From Pseudoflavonifractor sp902362925 (lineage in GTDB: Bacteria; Bacillota; Clostridia; Oscillospirales; Oscillospiraceae), in NCBI GenBank assembly GCA_902362925.1, contig CABIYL010000001.1: a DNA stretch of 64,000 bases. One strand, 5' to 3'. A model generated the notes under the pieces. That model had not been told where the DNA came from and ran no database searches. It saw only the letters and a list, made by a program, of their open reading frames with translations. The position numbers were made by a program, and so were the translations under genes. How positions within the stretch are numbered: the first letter of the stretch is position 1; the number at the start of each line of letters is the position of its first letter. Positions 1 to 8,085 of the stretch are shown here, in pieces.

Positions 1-33
1 GCGAGAAAAGTGAACAAATCTTGTCTAAACTGC

Positions 34-62
34 TTGCGAATCACGGCGAGTCGCGGTATACT
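34..62 (+). promoter_or_regulatory. Promoter of the Rnf operon
   Basis: A -35 box TTGCGA at 34-39 and a -10 box TATACT at 57-62 are separated by 17 bases. They lie about 70 bases upstream of the first gene, which has its own ribosome binding site (TTGGAGGA). The window starts here, so the upstream neighbour is unknown. Confidence 0.55.
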
Positions 63-130
63 AATACAGCTCGCTTTTGCGGGTACTTTATCATGCCCAA
101 ACAAACATATGCTTGGAGGACAGCACTTCC

Positions 131-514
131 ATGAAAAAGCGCGACATCATCATTATTGTGGCGGTACTGGCTGTGGCATTTGCCGCGTTTATGGCAGTCA
201 ATCTGTTCCAGTCCCGTGAGAGTGCCGTGGAGGATTTCGTCTACATCTACGTCAACGACACCCTCTATGAGGCCGACCCCCTCAGCGAGGATAAGCTGAT
301 TGAGATCGACCAGGGCAACGGCATGGTCAACCACGTCCAGATCAAGGACGGCAAGGTCTATATGGCCGACTCCACCTGCGACAATCAGGACTGCGTGGAC
401 CAGGGCACCATGACCGAGGAGAACGTGGATACCCGGCCCATGCGCAACTGGATTGTGTGCCTGCCCAACGGCATTTCCATTGAGCTGCGTCTGGCCAGCG
501 AGGAGACCACGTGA
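131..514 (+). CDS. NusG domain II-containing small exported protein
   Basis: A 127-residue protein with one N-terminal membrane/signal segment (about residues 6-24) followed by a single extracytoplasmic NusG-II-like domain (about 40-125) containing the pair CDNQDC. The start ATG at 131 is chosen because TTGGAGGA lies just upstream; an in-frame start at 77 would lack a signal segment at its N-terminus. In Clostridia, genes of this family regularly precede a Gx-transporter gene and an ApbE gene in flavin-based redox loci, as here, so a role in assembly of, or electron transfer by, the flavinylated machinery is inferred, but the biochemical function is unknown. The stop overlaps the next start (GTGA), so translation is probably coupled. 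Confidence 0.8.
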   Translation: MKKRDIIIIVAVLAVAFAAFMAVNLFQSRESAVEDFVYIYVNDTLYEADPLSEDKLIEIDQGNGMVNHVQIKDGKVYMADSTCDNQDCVDQGTMTEENVDTRPMRNWIVCLPNGISIELRLASEETT

Positions 515-1089
515 ACCGGCGGGGAAGCTCTCAGTCGGTCCGCTGGCTGACCCGCATGGCCCTGCTGACGGCGGTGGCCGTTGTGCTGGGCTACATTGAG
601 CACCTCATCCCCATGCCCGGCGGCATTCCCGGCATCAAGCTGGGCCTGGCCAACACCGTGCTGCTCTACGCCATTTACCTGCTGGACGTCAAAAGCGCCT
701 TCCTGCTCATGGTGCTGAAGGTAGGGCTGTCCGGCCTGATGTACGGCGGTGTGTCCGCCATGATGTTCAGCTTCGGCGGCGGAGTGTGCAGCCTTGTGAT
801 GATGCTGCTGGTCAAGAAGCTGGGCGGCGGCGTGTCCATCATCGGCGTGTCCGTGGTGGGCGCCGTGTTCCACAATGTGGGACAGACCGCTGTGGCCGCG
901 TTCATGGTCAACACCGCAGCCCTGATGGGCTATGTGCCCTTCCTGCTGGTGGCCGCCGTGGTCACCGGCGTGCTCACCGGCATCGCCGCCAAGTACGCCA
1001 TCCAGGGGCTGAAGGCCTCGGGCATGGAAAACGTGAAGATGCCGGGCAAGGAATCCAAACCTCAGCACTCCCAGGAGGAACCCAAATGA
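511..1089 (+). CDS. Gx transporter family membrane protein (heptaprenyl diphosphate synthase component I-like)
   Basis: A 192-residue polytopic membrane protein with about five hydrophobic segments and the GGIPGIKLGLAN stretch typical of the Gx transporter / HepS component I family. The start is GTG at 511, overlapping the stop of the NusG-II gene, and the stop overlaps the ATG of apbE (ATGA at 1086). Proteins of this family resemble ECF-type substrate-binding membrane components. In Rnf and extracellular electron transfer loci they accompany ApbE and are thought to help flavin or isoprenoid quinone supply, but the substrate is not established. The charged C-terminal tail (KMPGKESKPQ) is probably cytoplasmic. 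Confidence 0.8.
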   Translation: MNRRGSSQSVRWLTRMALLTAVAVVLGYIEHLIPMPGGIPGIKLGLANTVLLYAIYLLDVKSAFLLMVLKVGLSGLMYGGVSAMMFSFGGGVCSLVMMLLVKKLGGGVSIIGVSVVGAVFHNVGQTAVAAFMVNTAALMGYVPFLLVAAVVTGVLTGIAAKYAIQGLKASGMENVKMPGKESKPQHSQEEPK

Positions 1090-2138
1090 GACACCGTACC
1101 ATTGCCGCCGCACTGGCCGGCATGCTGGCCCTGAGCCTGCTCACCGCCTGCCAGCCCCAGGGCACCCAGGGCTCGGCGGCGCCCACCGCCTCCCCTGTTG
1201 TGGAGTCCGGCCTGTCCAAGCAGAGCCGGGTGGGCTTTTTCTTCGATACCGTCATCACCATTGAGGCCTACACCAACGACGAGTCCATCCTGGACGACGC
1301 CATCGCCGAGTGCCAGCGGTACGACGACCTGCTGAGCAAGACCAAGGAAGGCTCCGACGTGTGGAAAATCAACCACGCCAACGGGGAGCGGGTGGCCGTC
1401 AGCCAGGAGACCCTGGACATCATCCGGAAGGCGCTGGAGTACTCCGAGCTGTCCGACGGCAAGTTTGATATCACCATCGAGCCCTGCGTGGCCCTGTGGG
1501 ACTTCACCGGCGAGAACATGGGCGTCCTGCCCGACGAGGCCGAGCTGGCCGAGGCCGCGTCCCACGTGGACTACACCAAGGTGGACGTGACCGACGAGGG
1601 CGTCCAGCTTCCGGCAGGGGAGACCATTGACCTTGGCGCCATCGCCAAGGGGTACATCACCGACCGCATCAAGGATTTCCTGGTGGAGCGGGGCATCACC
1701 TGCGGCATGCTCAACTTTGGCGGCAACGTGCTGGCCATCGGCTCCAAGCCCGACGGTTCCAACTGGAACATCGGCATTCAGGACCCCGCCTCCACCACCG
1801 GCGAGAGCATCGCCGTGGTGCCGGTGAGCGACAGCGCCGTGGTTACCAGCGGCATTTACGAGCGCGGCTTCGACGTAGACGGCGTGCGCTACCACCACAT
1901 TCTGGACACCTCCACCGGCTGGCCCGTGCAGAACGAGCTGGCTGGCATCACCATACTGGCCAGCGACGCCTTTGACGCTGACGCCCTCTCCACCACCGTG
2001 TTCGCCATGGGTCTGGAGGAGGGGACCGCCTTTGTGGAGGGCCTTGACGGCGTAGAGGCCGTCTTTATCACCCGGGACGAACAGGTCTCCTGGACGTCCG
2101 GGCTCAACGATCGTCTGACCCTGCTGAACAACGGCTGA
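1086..2138 (+). CDS. apbE: FAD:protein FMN transferase (ApbE) lipoprotein
   Basis: A 350-residue ApbE family protein. It cleaves FAD and attaches FMN through a phosphoester bond to Thr/Ser of extracytoplasmic target proteins, here most likely RnfG and RnfD encoded downstream. A lipoprotein signal ends in LTAC with Cys22, so the enzyme sits on the outer face of the membrane. Family landmarks visible are DLGAIAKGYITDR (flavin/Mg site region), LNFGGNVLAIG, and the C-terminal HHILDTSTGWP followed by SDAFDADALSTTVFAMG, which carries the conserved Asp and Thr that bind Mg2+. The length is normal for the family. It overlaps the previous gene by 4 bases. The 142 bases between it and rnfC contain a GC-rich hairpin at 2236-2253 and no ORF. 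Confidence 0.95.
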   Translation: MRHRTIAAALAGMLALSLLTACQPQGTQGSAAPTASPVVESGLSKQSRVGFFFDTVITIEAYTNDESILDDAIAECQRYDDLLSKTKEGSDVWKINHANGERVAVSQETLDIIRKALEYSELSDGKFDITIEPCVALWDFTGENMGVLPDEAELAEAASHVDYTKVDVTDEGVQLPAGETIDLGAIAKGYITDRIKDFLVERGITCGMLNFGGNVLAIGSKPDGSNWNIGIQDPASTTGESIAVVPVSDSAVVTSGIYERGFDVDGVRYHHILDTSTGWPVQNELAGITILASDAFDADALSTTVFAMGLEEGTAFVEGLDGVEAVFITRDEQVSWTSGLNDRLTLLNNG

Positions 2139-2280
2139 GAGCCCTTCGAGAGAGGGAGCGGCTCCCGGCAACGGGTGAAGCAGTGTACCCGCGGAACGCG
2201 GAAATATGCGAAGGTGTCAGAATTTGTCCCAAATCGCGGGGGAGGCCCCGCGCTTTGCAGAAAAGGAGTGGTCAAGAACT

Positions 2281-3570
2281 ATGGGAATGGGAAAAGGAAT
2301 CCGCCTGGCGGGTCATAAAAACACCGCCTCCTGCACGCCCGTGCAGATGACGGTGCCCGCGCGGGTCCGGATACCCCTGTCGCTTCTGGGCGCCAACACC
2401 AGTACCATTCTGGTGAAGAAGGGCGACACGGTGGCCGTGGGCCAGCCGATCGCCACCCAGGGCCAGGGCATCGGCGTGCCGATGTACGCCAGCGTGTCCG
2501 GTACGGTGGAGGGCATTGAGTCCCTGCGCATGCCCAACGGCAGCGTGGTGGACTGCATTGTCATCGCCTCCGACGGACAGCAGACCGTCTGGGACGGCAT
2601 TGAGGTCCCCAAGGTCACCAACATGCAGGAGCTGCTGGACGCCGTCCGCAAGAGCGGACTGGTGGGTCTGGGCGGCGCCGGCTTCCCCACCTGGGTGAAG
2701 CTCAACGCCACTGTGGACCGTCTGGTCATCAACGGCAGCGAGTGCGAGCCCTACTGCACCGTGGACTACATCGCCATGCGGGACTATGCCGCCGACATGG
2801 CCGAGGGCGTGCGCATCGTCAAGACCCTGCTGGGCATCGAGAAGGCCATTGTGGGCGTCAAGCACCCCCCCAAGGGCCTGGAGGACGCCTTCAAGGGTAT
2901 GGACGGCGTGGAGATCAAGCAGCTGCGGGAGTACTACCCCGTGGGCGCTGAGAAGATGCTGATTCACGAGACCACCGGCCGCGTGGTGCCCGGCGGCAAG
3001 CTGCCCAAGGACGCCGGCTGCATCGTGCTCAACGTGAACACCGCCGCCTTCATCGCCCGGTACCTGCGCACCGGTATGCCTCTGGTGAGCAAGACCGTGT
3101 CCGTTGACGGCTCCGCTGTCAACACCCCCAGCGTCATCACCGCCCCCATCGGCACCCCCGTGGGCGACCTGTTCGCCGCTGCCGGCGGCTTCAAGGGTGA
3201 GCCCGCCAAGATCTTTGCCGGCGGCCCCATGATGGGTATCGCCCTGCCCGACCTGGACTTCCCCCTGCTGTGGAACAACAACGGTTTCGTGGCGCTCAAC
3301 CAGAAGGAGGCCACCAAGCCCGCTACCACCGCCTGCATCCGCTGCGGCCGGTGCGTGGACCACTGCCCCATGAATCTGATGGCCTTCGAGATCTCCAAGG
3401 CCTACGAGCAGCGGGACGTGGAGTGGCTGCGGAGCATCCGCGCCGACCTGTGCATTGAGTGCGGCTGCTGCTCCTATGTCTGCCCCGCCCGTCGTGACCT
3501 GGTCACCAACAACAAGCTGGCCAAGCGGTTCCTGGCCAGCCAGCCCAAGAAGGAGGTGAGCAAGTCGTGA
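2281..3570 (+). CDS. rnfC: Rnf electron transport complex subunit C
   Basis: A 429-residue peripheral subunit of the Rnf ferredoxin:NAD+ oxidoreductase. It binds NADH and FMN (GLGGAGFPTWVK, related to the NuoF Rossmann region) and carries two [4Fe-4S] clusters near the C-terminus: CIRCGRCVDHCP from residue 352 and CIECGCCSYVCP from 391. The ATG at 2281 follows AAAAGGAG; a longer reading frame from 2206 has no family similarity. The gene overlaps rnfD by 4 bases. It is shorter than proteobacterial RnfC because it lacks the long Ala/Lys-rich tail, as is usual in Clostridia. Confidence 0.96.
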   Translation: MGMGKGIRLAGHKNTASCTPVQMTVPARVRIPLSLLGANTSTILVKKGDTVAVGQPIATQGQGIGVPMYASVSGTVEGIESLRMPNGSVVDCIVIASDGQQTVWDGIEVPKVTNMQELLDAVRKSGLVGLGGAGFPTWVKLNATVDRLVINGSECEPYCTVDYIAMRDYAADMAEGVRIVKTLLGIEKAIVGVKHPPKGLEDAFKGMDGVEIKQLREYYPVGAEKMLIHETTGRVVPGGKLPKDAGCIVLNVNTAAFIARYLRTGMPLVSKTVSVDGSAVNTPSVITAPIGTPVGDLFAAAGGFKGEPAKIFAGGPMMGIALPDLDFPLLWNNNGFVALNQKEATKPATTACIRCGRCVDHCPMNLMAFEISKAYEQRDVEWLRSIRADLCIECGCCSYVCPARRDLVTNNKLAKRFLASQPKKEVSKS

Positions 3571-4469
3571 AGCTGCTCTCCGTGACCCCCGCACCCCACA
3601 TCTGGGCCAAGGACGACACCCAGTCCATCATGCGGGACGTGCTCATCGCCCTTGCTCCTGCGTTCATTGCGTCCATTGTGATTTTCGGCATCAAGGCCCT
3701 GCTGGTCACCGTCGTGTGCGTTGTGGCCGCCGTGCTGTCCGAGTTCATCTTTGAGAAGGCTGTCAAGCGGCCCGTCACCATCACCGACCTGTCCGCCGCC
3801 GTCACCGGCGTGCTGCTCTCCTTCTGCCTGCCCTACGACATCCCCCTGTGGATCGCCGCTCTGGGCAGCGTTATCGCCATCGTGGTGGTCAAGCAGCTCT
3901 TCGGCGGCATCGGCCAGAACTTCGCCAACCCCGCCATCACCGCCCGTGTGGTGCTGCTCATCTGCGGCTTCAACGGCGCTATGACTACCTTCAATCTGGA
4001 CGGCGTGTCCGGCGCCACCCCCCTGGCTGATGGCGCCACCAACCCCGGCCTGATGACCATGTTCCTGGGCAACCACGCCGGCTCCCTGGGCGAGACCTGC
4101 GCCCTGGCCCTCATCATCGGCGGCGTGTACCTGCTGGTGCGGAAGGTCATCACCTGGCACATCCCCGTGGCTTACATCGGCACCGTGGCCGTCATCTCCC
4201 TCATTGCCCAGCAGGATCTGTCCATCCAGCTGATGGGCGGCGGCCTGCTCCTGGGCGCCTTCTTCATGGCCACCGACTACACCACCTCCCCCATGACCAA
4301 TGTGGGCAAGCTGATCTACGGCGTGGGCTGCGGCCTGCTGACCATGATGGTCCGTCTCTGGGGCGCTACCCCCGAGGGCGTCAGCTACGCCATCCTGCTG
4401 ATGAACATTCTCACGCCCCACATTGACAAGCTCACCAAGCACAAGGCGTTCGGAGGTGAAAAGGCATGA
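3567..4469 (+). CDS. rnfD: Rnf electron transport complex subunit D
   Basis: A 300-residue polytopic membrane subunit with about nine hydrophobic segments (NqrB/RnfD family). It helps form the ion path and carries a covalently bound FMN attached by ApbE. The stretch NLDGVSGATPLADG holds the SGAT flavinylation motif (Thr of GAT), and the family motifs GGIGQNFANPAI and FFMATDYTTSPMTN are present. The start is GTG at 3567, overlapping the end of rnfC, and the stop overlaps the rnfG start. In Clostridia and Acetobacterium, the Rnf complex couples reduced ferredoxin oxidation by NAD+ to export of Na+ or H+; the ion used here cannot be read from the sequence with certainty. Confidence 0.96.
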   Translation: MKLLSVTPAPHIWAKDDTQSIMRDVLIALAPAFIASIVIFGIKALLVTVVCVVAAVLSEFIFEKAVKRPVTITDLSAAVTGVLLSFCLPYDIPLWIAALGSVIAIVVVKQLFGGIGQNFANPAITARVVLLICGFNGAMTTFNLDGVSGATPLADGATNPGLMTMFLGNHAGSLGETCALALIIGGVYLLVRKVITWHIPVAYIGTVAVISLIAQQDLSIQLMGGGLLLGAFFMATDYTTSPMTNVGKLIYGVGCGLLTMMVRLWGATPEGVSYAILLMNILTPHIDKLTKHKAFGGEKA

Positions 4470-5854
4470 TTCAGAAGGCAAACAAGGCGGAAAACAAGAC
4501 CTGGAAGATGGTCGGCCCCGTTGTGGTGCTGACCTGCATCGGCCTCGTCATCACCGCGGCGCTGGCCGTCACCAACCAGCTCACCGCCCCCGTCATTGCA
4601 GCCCAGCAGGCTGCTGCGGCTGAGGCCGCCCTCAAGGTGGTCCTGCCCGAGGGCAGCGACTTTACCGACATCACCGGCGTGGAGCTGCCCGAGGGCGTCA
4701 CCGCTGCCAAGGTGGCCGGCAACGGCGCCGGTTATGTGTTCACCACCACCGGCAAGGGCTTCGGCGGCGACATCTCCCTCATGGTCGGTCTGGACGCCAA
4801 CGGCGCCATCACCGGCACCAAGGTCCTCACCAACGCTGAGACCCAGGGCATCGGCTCCAAGGTCGTGGAGGACGGCTCCGCCTACCAGCAGCAGCTGCCC
4901 GGCATGACCGACACCTCCGGCATTCAGGCCACCAGCGGCGCCACCGTGTCCTCCAACGCTATGACCTCCGCCATCCAGACCGCCTTTGACGCCTATGTGC
5001 TCTCCACCGGCGGCACTGTGGAGGCCGAGGTGTACGAGGCTCCCGCCAACCTGACCGACGACGTGCTGGCCGAGTACTATCCCGGCGCCACCTTCACCGA
5101 CGTGGTGGGCGGCAAGACCTCCGACGCGGGCACTGTGGTGTACGCCTCCGAGGCCGGCATGGCCGGTCCTGTAGACGTGGCCGTGTTCTTTGACGCTGAC
5201 GGCAAGATCATCGGCGCCATCGCCGACACCTCCTCCGAGACTCCCGGCTACGGCCAGCCTCTGGGTGAGGGCGAGTTCATGGACAGCTTCATTGGCGTTA
5301 CCAGCGGCAGCGAGGTGGACGGCGTCTCCGGCGCTACCATCACCTCCGATGCCATCAAGGGCGCTGTGGACATTGCCATTGCCAATCTGGAGACCGTGAA
5401 GACCGCTGAGGCCGTCACCGGCGGCTCCACCGGCGGCTCTGACGCGGACAACGGCGGCGAGACCGCCGAGGCCGCTGAGGCTCCCGCCAACCTGACCGAC
5501 GACGTGCTGGCCGAGTACTATTCCGGCGCTTCCTTCACCGACGTGGCCGGCGGCAAGGTGTCCGACGCGGGTACCGTGGTGTACGGTGCCGCTCAGGGCA
5601 TGCTGTCCGAGATCCGTGTGGCCGTGTTCTTTGACGCCAATGACGCCATTCTCGGCATTGTGGCCGACTGCTCTCAGGAGACCCCCGGCCTGGGCACCCT
5701 GGCCGGTGAGGAAGACTTCACCAGCCAGTTCGCCGGCGTTGAGAGCGCTGACGGGGTGGACACCATCACCGGCGCCACCATCTCCTCCACCGCTGTGAAG
5801 GACGCCGTCAACCAGGCCATCTCCAATCTCCAGACTGTAAAGGAGGCGGGCTGA
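4466..5854 (+). CDS. rnfG: Rnf electron transport complex subunit G with three FMN-binding domains
   Basis: RnfG is anchored by one N-terminal helix (about residues 14-35) and carries covalent FMN on the outer face of the membrane. Typical RnfG proteins are about 180-220 residues; this one has 462. The first FMN-binding domain is followed by two extra copies that start with the same stretch, EAPANLTDDVLAEYY, at residues 191 and 338 (period 147). The three flavinylation motifs are SGATVSS (acceptor Thr160), SGATITS (Thr291) and TGATISS (Thr438). The second and third have the Asp expected six residues before the acceptor; the first has Gln there. Copies two and three are also very similar at DNA level, so the duplication is recent or kept alike by gene conversion. 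An acidic linker (about 310-337) joins them. Confidence 0.95.
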   Translation: MIQKANKAENKTWKMVGPVVVLTCIGLVITAALAVTNQLTAPVIAAQQAAAAEAALKVVLPEGSDFTDITGVELPEGVTAAKVAGNGAGYVFTTTGKGFGGDISLMVGLDANGAITGTKVLTNAETQGIGSKVVEDGSAYQQQLPGMTDTSGIQATSGATVSSNAMTSAIQTAFDAYVLSTGGTVEAEVYEAPANLTDDVLAEYYPGATFTDVVGGKTSDAGTVVYASEAGMAGPVDVAVFFDADGKIIGAIADTSSETPGYGQPLGEGEFMDSFIGVTSGSEVDGVSGATITSDAIKGAVDIAIANLETVKTAEAVTGGSTGGSDADNGGETAEAAEAPANLTDDVLAEYYSGASFTDVAGGKVSDAGTVVYGAAQGMLSEIRVAVFFDANDAILGIVADCSQETPGLGTLAGEEDFTSQFAGVESADGVDTITGATISSTAVKDAVNQAISNLQTVKEAG

Positions 5855-5855
5855 G

Positions 5856-6533
5856 ATGAAGACTAAAGCACCTTCCAAGCTCTCCATTCTGACCAACGGC
5901 ATCATCAAGGAAAACCCCGTTCTGGTCCTGGTGCTGGGCACCTGCCCCACCCTGGCCACCACCACCTCGGTGTCCACCGCCATCGGCATGGGCATCGCGG
6001 CCGCCATCGTGCTTATCTGCTCCAACATCCTGATCTCCCTGCTGCGGAAGATCATCCCCGATTCCGTCCGTATCCCCTGCTACATCGTGGTTATCGCCGG
6101 CTTTGTGTCGGTGGTCCAGATGCTGGTGCAGGCCTACTTCCAGGACCTCTACGACGCTCTGGGCGTGTACCTGCCCCTGATCGTGGTTAACTGCATCATC
6201 CTCGGCCGCGCCGAGATGTTCGCCAGCAAGCACTCCGTGGGCGAGTCCGCCCTGGACGGCATCGGCATGGGCATCGGCTTCACCCTGACCCTGGTGGTCA
6301 TGGCCACCCTGCGTGAGGTCATTGGCGCCGGTACCTTCGCTGGTATCCCCGTGCCCTTCTTCTCCACCTACAACATCCCCATCCTGACCCAGACGCCCGG
6401 CGGCTTCTTCATCTTCGGCTGCCTCATCGCCCTGGTTGCCAGAATCACCCACGGGAAAGTGAAGCACGCCGCCACCGGCTGCGGTAACTGCCCCAACGCC
6501 GCTGTTTGCGGTAAGATCGGAAAGGAGGCCTAA
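5856..6533 (+). CDS. rnfE: Rnf electron transport complex subunit E
   Basis: A 225-residue integral membrane subunit (RnfE/NqrD family) with six predicted helices. LGTCPTLATTTS near residue 30 and VVNCIILGRAE near 110 each contain a conserved half-membrane Cys; together with the matching cysteines of RnfA these ligate the intramembrane iron-sulfur cluster. The C-terminal tail contains GCGNCPNAAVC, an extra Cys-rich cytoplasmic end. It lies one base after rnfG and three bases before rnfA and shares the operon's translational coupling. Confidence 0.95.
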   Translation: MKTKAPSKLSILTNGIIKENPVLVLVLGTCPTLATTTSVSTAIGMGIAAAIVLICSNILISLLRKIIPDSVRIPCYIVVIAGFVSVVQMLVQAYFQDLYDALGVYLPLIVVNCIILGRAEMFASKHSVGESALDGIGMGIGFTLTLVVMATLREVIGAGTFAGIPVPFFSTYNIPILTQTPGGFFIFGCLIALVARITHGKVKHAATGCGNCPNAAVCGKIGKEA

Positions 6534-6536
6534 GGA

Positions 6537-7142
6537 ATGGAACTGGATTGGGGAAACCTCCTCTTTATCATCCTGAGCGCTGTCTTCGTCAATAACTACG
6601 TGCTGCAGCGCTTCCTGGGCATCTGCCCCTTCCTGGGCGTGTCCAAAAAGCTGGACCAGGCCGCCGGCATGTCCATCGCCGTTATCTTCGTCATGCTGCT
6701 GGCCACCGCTGTGACCTGGCCCATCCAGACCTACCTGCTCACCCCCAACGACATGGGCTATCTGCAGACCATCGTGTTCATCCTGGTCATCGCCGCCCTG
6801 GTGCAGCTGGTTGAGATCGTCCTCAAGCGCTACATCCCCGCCCTGTACAAGTCCCTGGGCATCTACCTGCCCCTCATCACCACCAACTGCGCCGTGCTGG
6901 GCGTCACCGTGCTGAACATCACCGAGGGCTACAACTTCGCCCAGTCCATGGCCAACTCCTTCGGTTCCGGCCTGGGCTTCTTCCTGGCCATGGTCCTGTT
7001 CGCCGGCGTGCGTATGCGCACCGAGAACTGCAACGCCCCCGACTCCTTCAAGGGCCTGCCCATCACCCTGGTTTCCGCCGCCATCGTGGCCGCCTCCTTC
7101 AACGGCTTCGCCGGTGTGGTGGAGACGCTGTTTGGAAATTAA
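6537..7142 (+). CDS. rnfA: Rnf electron transport complex subunit A
   Basis: A 201-residue six-helix membrane protein (RnfA/NqrE family), inverted in topology relative to RnfE. FLGICPFLGVSKK near residue 26 and ITTNCAVLGVTVL near 115 carry the paired cysteines that hold the intramembrane iron-sulfur cluster with RnfE. AAGGA just before the start and the three-base gap to rnfE support ATG at 6537. The length is normal. Confidence 0.96.
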   Translation: MELDWGNLLFIILSAVFVNNYVLQRFLGICPFLGVSKKLDQAAGMSIAVIFVMLLATAVTWPIQTYLLTPNDMGYLQTIVFILVIAALVQLVEIVLKRYIPALYKSLGIYLPLITTNCAVLGVTVLNITEGYNFAQSMANSFGSGLGFFLAMVLFAGVRMRTENCNAPDSFKGLPITLVSAAIVAASFNGFAGVVETLFGN

Positions 7143-7154
7143 GGGGGTGACGGC

Positions 7155-7955
7155 ATGAATCCGATTCTGATGGCTGTAATTCTGGTTGTTGTTATCGCGA
7201 TTATCTGCTCCGTCATGCTGGTCATCGCGTCCACCGTCATGGCTGTGCCGGAGGACCCCAAGTTCCCCGCCATCCGTGAGTGCCTGCCCGGCGCCAACTG
7301 CGGCGCCTGCGGCTACGCCGGCTGCGACGGCTACGCCAAGGCTCTGGCCTCCGGCGACGAGGACCGCACCAACCTGTGCGTCCCCGGCGGCGCCGGCTGC
7401 GCCGCTCAGATCGCCGGCGTGCTGGGCGTGGAGGCCGGCGCCGTGGAGGAGCGTGTGGCTGTTGTCTGCTGCGGCGGCAACTGCGAGAAGACCCAGCCCC
7501 GCATGAACTATGAGGGCGTCCACAGCTGCTCCGCCGCCAAGCTGCTCTTCGGCGGCGCCGGCGCCTGCGCCTTCGGCTGCCTGGGCAACGGCGACTGCGT
7601 CTCCGTCTGCCCCCAGCAGGCCATCCGCATTGACAAGGGCATCGCTGTGGTGGACCGTGACGCCTGCATCGGCTGCGGCCTGTGCGAGAAGGTCTGCCCC
7701 AACCACGTTATCGGCATCTTCCCCAAGAAGCAGAAGGTCTTCGACCGCTGCTCCAACTACAACCGGGGCAAGGCCGTTATGGACGTGTGCAAGGCCGGCT
7801 GCATCGGCTGCACCAAGTGCAGCAAGGTGTGCCCCGAGGGTGCCATTACCATGGACAATTGCCTGGCTCAGGTCAATCCCATGAAGTGCACCGGCTGCGG
7901 CACCTGCGTAGAGAGCTGCCCCACCGGCTGCATGAGCTTCACCGAGAAGCTGTAA
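7155..7955 (+). CDS. rnfB: Rnf electron transport complex subunit B (ferredoxin-type)
   Basis: A 266-residue subunit that receives electrons from reduced ferredoxin. An N-terminal membrane helix (about 3-25) is followed by the [4Fe-4S] motif with Cys49, Cys52 and Cys57 (NCGACGYAGCDGY) and then four further cluster motifs ending in CP: CVSVCP, CIGCGLCEKVCP, CIGCTKCSKVCP and CTGCGTCVESCP. This is last in the C-D-G-E-A-B order usual in Clostridia. AGGGGGTGA precedes the start. A strong terminator at 7979-8016 closes the operon. Confidence 0.96.
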   Translation: MNPILMAVILVVVIAIICSVMLVIASTVMAVPEDPKFPAIRECLPGANCGACGYAGCDGYAKALASGDEDRTNLCVPGGAGCAAQIAGVLGVEAGAVEERVAVVCCGGNCEKTQPRMNYEGVHSCSAAKLLFGGAGACAFGCLGNGDCVSVCPQQAIRIDKGIAVVDRDACIGCGLCEKVCPNHVIGIFPKKQKVFDRCSNYNRGKAVMDVCKAGCIGCTKCSKVCPEGAITMDNCLAQVNPMKCTGCGTCVESCPTGCMSFTEKL

Positions 7956-7978
7956 GCGCCAACACTCCGCTGTCAATC

Positions 7979-8016
7979 AAAAGGAGGCGTGTCCGCATGG
8001 ACACGCCTCCTTTTTC
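7979..8016 (+). terminator. Terminator of the Rnf operon
   Basis: A 12-base perfect stem (GGAGGCGTGTCC) with loop GCAT, followed by TTTTT, 25 bases after the rnfB stop. Confidence 0.9.
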
Positions 8017-8025
8017 GTCTGTATG

Positions 8026-8065
8026 CAAGAACGCCCCCGCTGCATTAGCAGCGGGGGCGTTCTTG
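8026..8065. terminator. Hairpin between convergent rnfB and arcC
   Basis: An 18-base perfect stem (CAAGAACGCCCCCGCTGC) with loop ATTA. It lies 20 bases beyond the arcC stop and probably ends the - strand operon. The T tract on the - strand is poor, so it may act as a 3'-end stabiliser as well as a terminator. Confidence 0.65.
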
Positions 8066-8085
8066 ATTTATCGGGAGAACCTTGC

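Noticed and set aside
2139..2280. Possible riboswitch before rnfC
   Set aside because: One short GC hairpin and no conserved core of an FMN or other known riboswitch could be recognised; it is inside an operon.
4385..6055. 556-residue open frame antisense to rnfG/rnfE, and similar long antisense frames opposite mutS, ileS, xdh and pnp
   Set aside because: Low-complexity Gly/His/Val/Leu compositions that mirror GC-rich codons of the real gene, with no start signals or family motifs.
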